From an uncultured Flavobacteriales bacterium (GTDB lineage: Bacteria > Bacteroidota > Bacteroidia > Flavobacteriales > Crocinitomicaceae), in contig CAMPIU010000239.1 in the NCBI GenBank assembly GCA_946886545.1, positions 1 through 5,269 on the forward strand: a DNA stretch of 5,269 nt, written 5' to 3'. Every line of letters starts with the position of its first letter. The stretch's first letter is position 1. Positions 4,906 to 5,269 of this stretch are shown piece by piece. Below the pieces are notes generated by a model. It made no database searches and was not told the DNA's origin. It saw nothing but the letters and a program-made list of their open reading frames with translations. The translations under genes were made by a program, and so were the position numbers.

Positions 4906-5269
4906 ATGAAACAACTTCTCTCAATAAGCTTTTTAACCTTCGTGTTAATCAGCTGCTCCAACGGTCAAACTCAAAGTTCACTTTCTGCAAAGGAATTCGC
5001 TGCAAAACTGAAGGACCTTCCGGAAGCTACCATTTTGGACGTTCGAACACCTGCTGAATTTTCAAACGGGCATCTGAACAACGCATTGAACTTCGATTGG
5101 AATAGCTCCCAATTTGAAGAACAAATCAAAACCTTAGATAAATCCGAGCCCGTATTTGTTTACTGTTTGAGCGGTGGCAGAAGTTCCGCAGCTGCCCAAA
5201 AAATGAGATCAGATGGTTTCAAAGAAATTTATGAAATGAACGGCGGGCTCATGCAATGGAGAAATGAAC
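4906..5269 (+). CDS. Rhodanese-domain lipoprotein, 3' end outside window
   Basis: The frame is open for 121 codons to the window edge without a stop. The product opens with a lipoprotein signal (MKQLLSISFLTFVLISC, Cys17). The rhodanese domain then follows: LSAKEFAAKL helix (27-36), ATILDVRTPAEFSNGHLNNALN (41 on), VFVYCLSGGRSS (83-94) with catalytic Cys87 and Arg92, and MNGGLMQW (111-118). The loop C-L-S-G-G-R is a standard six-residue rhodanese loop. The protein should sit on the periplasmic side of a membrane, so the operon supplies rhodaneses to two compartments. The domain is nearly complete at the edge. In related bacteria such lipoproteins may end here or continue into a thioredoxin-like domain; the window cannot show which. 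It follows the small membrane protein by 21 bases. Confidence 0.88.
   Translation, partial: MKQLLSISFLTFVLISCSNGQTQSSLSAKEFAAKLKDLPEATILDVRTPAEFSNGHLNNALNFDWNSSQFEEQIKTLDKSEPVFVYCLSGGRSSAAAQKMRSDGFKEIYEMNGGLMQWRNE

Noticed and set aside
4806..5057. An 83-codon + strand frame overlapping the small membrane protein and the last rhodanese
   Set aside because: The two overlapped frames carry membrane helices, a lipobox and rhodanese motifs; this frame carries none and bridges both.
1..5269. CRISPR arrays, tRNA or rRNA genes, insertion sequences
   Set aside because: No regularly spaced repeats, cloverleaf-like segments or transposase motifs were seen. The only notable inverted repeats are the terminator, the operator and the 58-nt stem-loop.

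Overview
The window reads as a chromosomal segment of a member of the Bacteroidota, probably a flavobacterium-like lineage. The evidence is AT-rich coding sequence, starts without Shine-Dalgarno sequences but with A-rich leaders, promoter-like elements of the TTTG / TAnnTTTG type, and short lipoprotein signals ending in a lipobox Cys. Every gene that can be assigned is on the + strand, and almost all point to inorganic sulfur chemistry: oxidation, sulfane-sulfur transfer and sulfite or sulfur export. Genus cannot be decided from the sequence alone.

Region 1 (1-2347) is the end of an operon. It holds the C-terminal tail of a DoxX-like membrane protein, a secreted DsrE-like protein, and a SoxB-like metallophosphoesterase/5'-nucleotidase-fold lipoprotein. 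It closes with a perfect 14-bp stem terminator. No SoxYZ, SoxAX or SoxCD gene is visible; if present they would lie upstream of the window.

Region 2 (2348-2982) is a monocistronic, unassigned, cysteine-containing lipoprotein gene followed by a 109-bp spacer. The spacer carries a plausible promoter placed so close to the next ATG that the transcript may be leaderless.

Region 3 (2983-3954) is a Crp/Fnr-family regulator followed by a 351-bp stretch with no intact gene. That stretch is not empty. Read across three frames it contains a decayed 3' part of a half-size TSUP (TauE/SafE-type) permease, and then a cluster of GTAAC/GTTAC half-sites. These sit about 41 bp upstream of the inferred transcription start of the next operon, where a class II Crp/Fnr activator would bind.

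Region 4 (3955-5269) is an operon-like run of a cytoplasmic rhodanese, a second cytoplasmic rhodanese, a very stable 58-nt RNA stem-loop in the intergenic gap, a small two-helix membrane protein with a CX4CX4C tail, and a rhodanese lipoprotein that runs off the window. The simplest model (inference) is that the Crp/Fnr protein switches on this rhodanese operon in response to a sulfur or redox signal. The rhodaneses would handle sulfane sulfur in the cytoplasm and at the membrane, beside a periplasmic thiosulfate-type oxidation module encoded upstream. The permease that once linked regulator and rhodaneses has been lost here.
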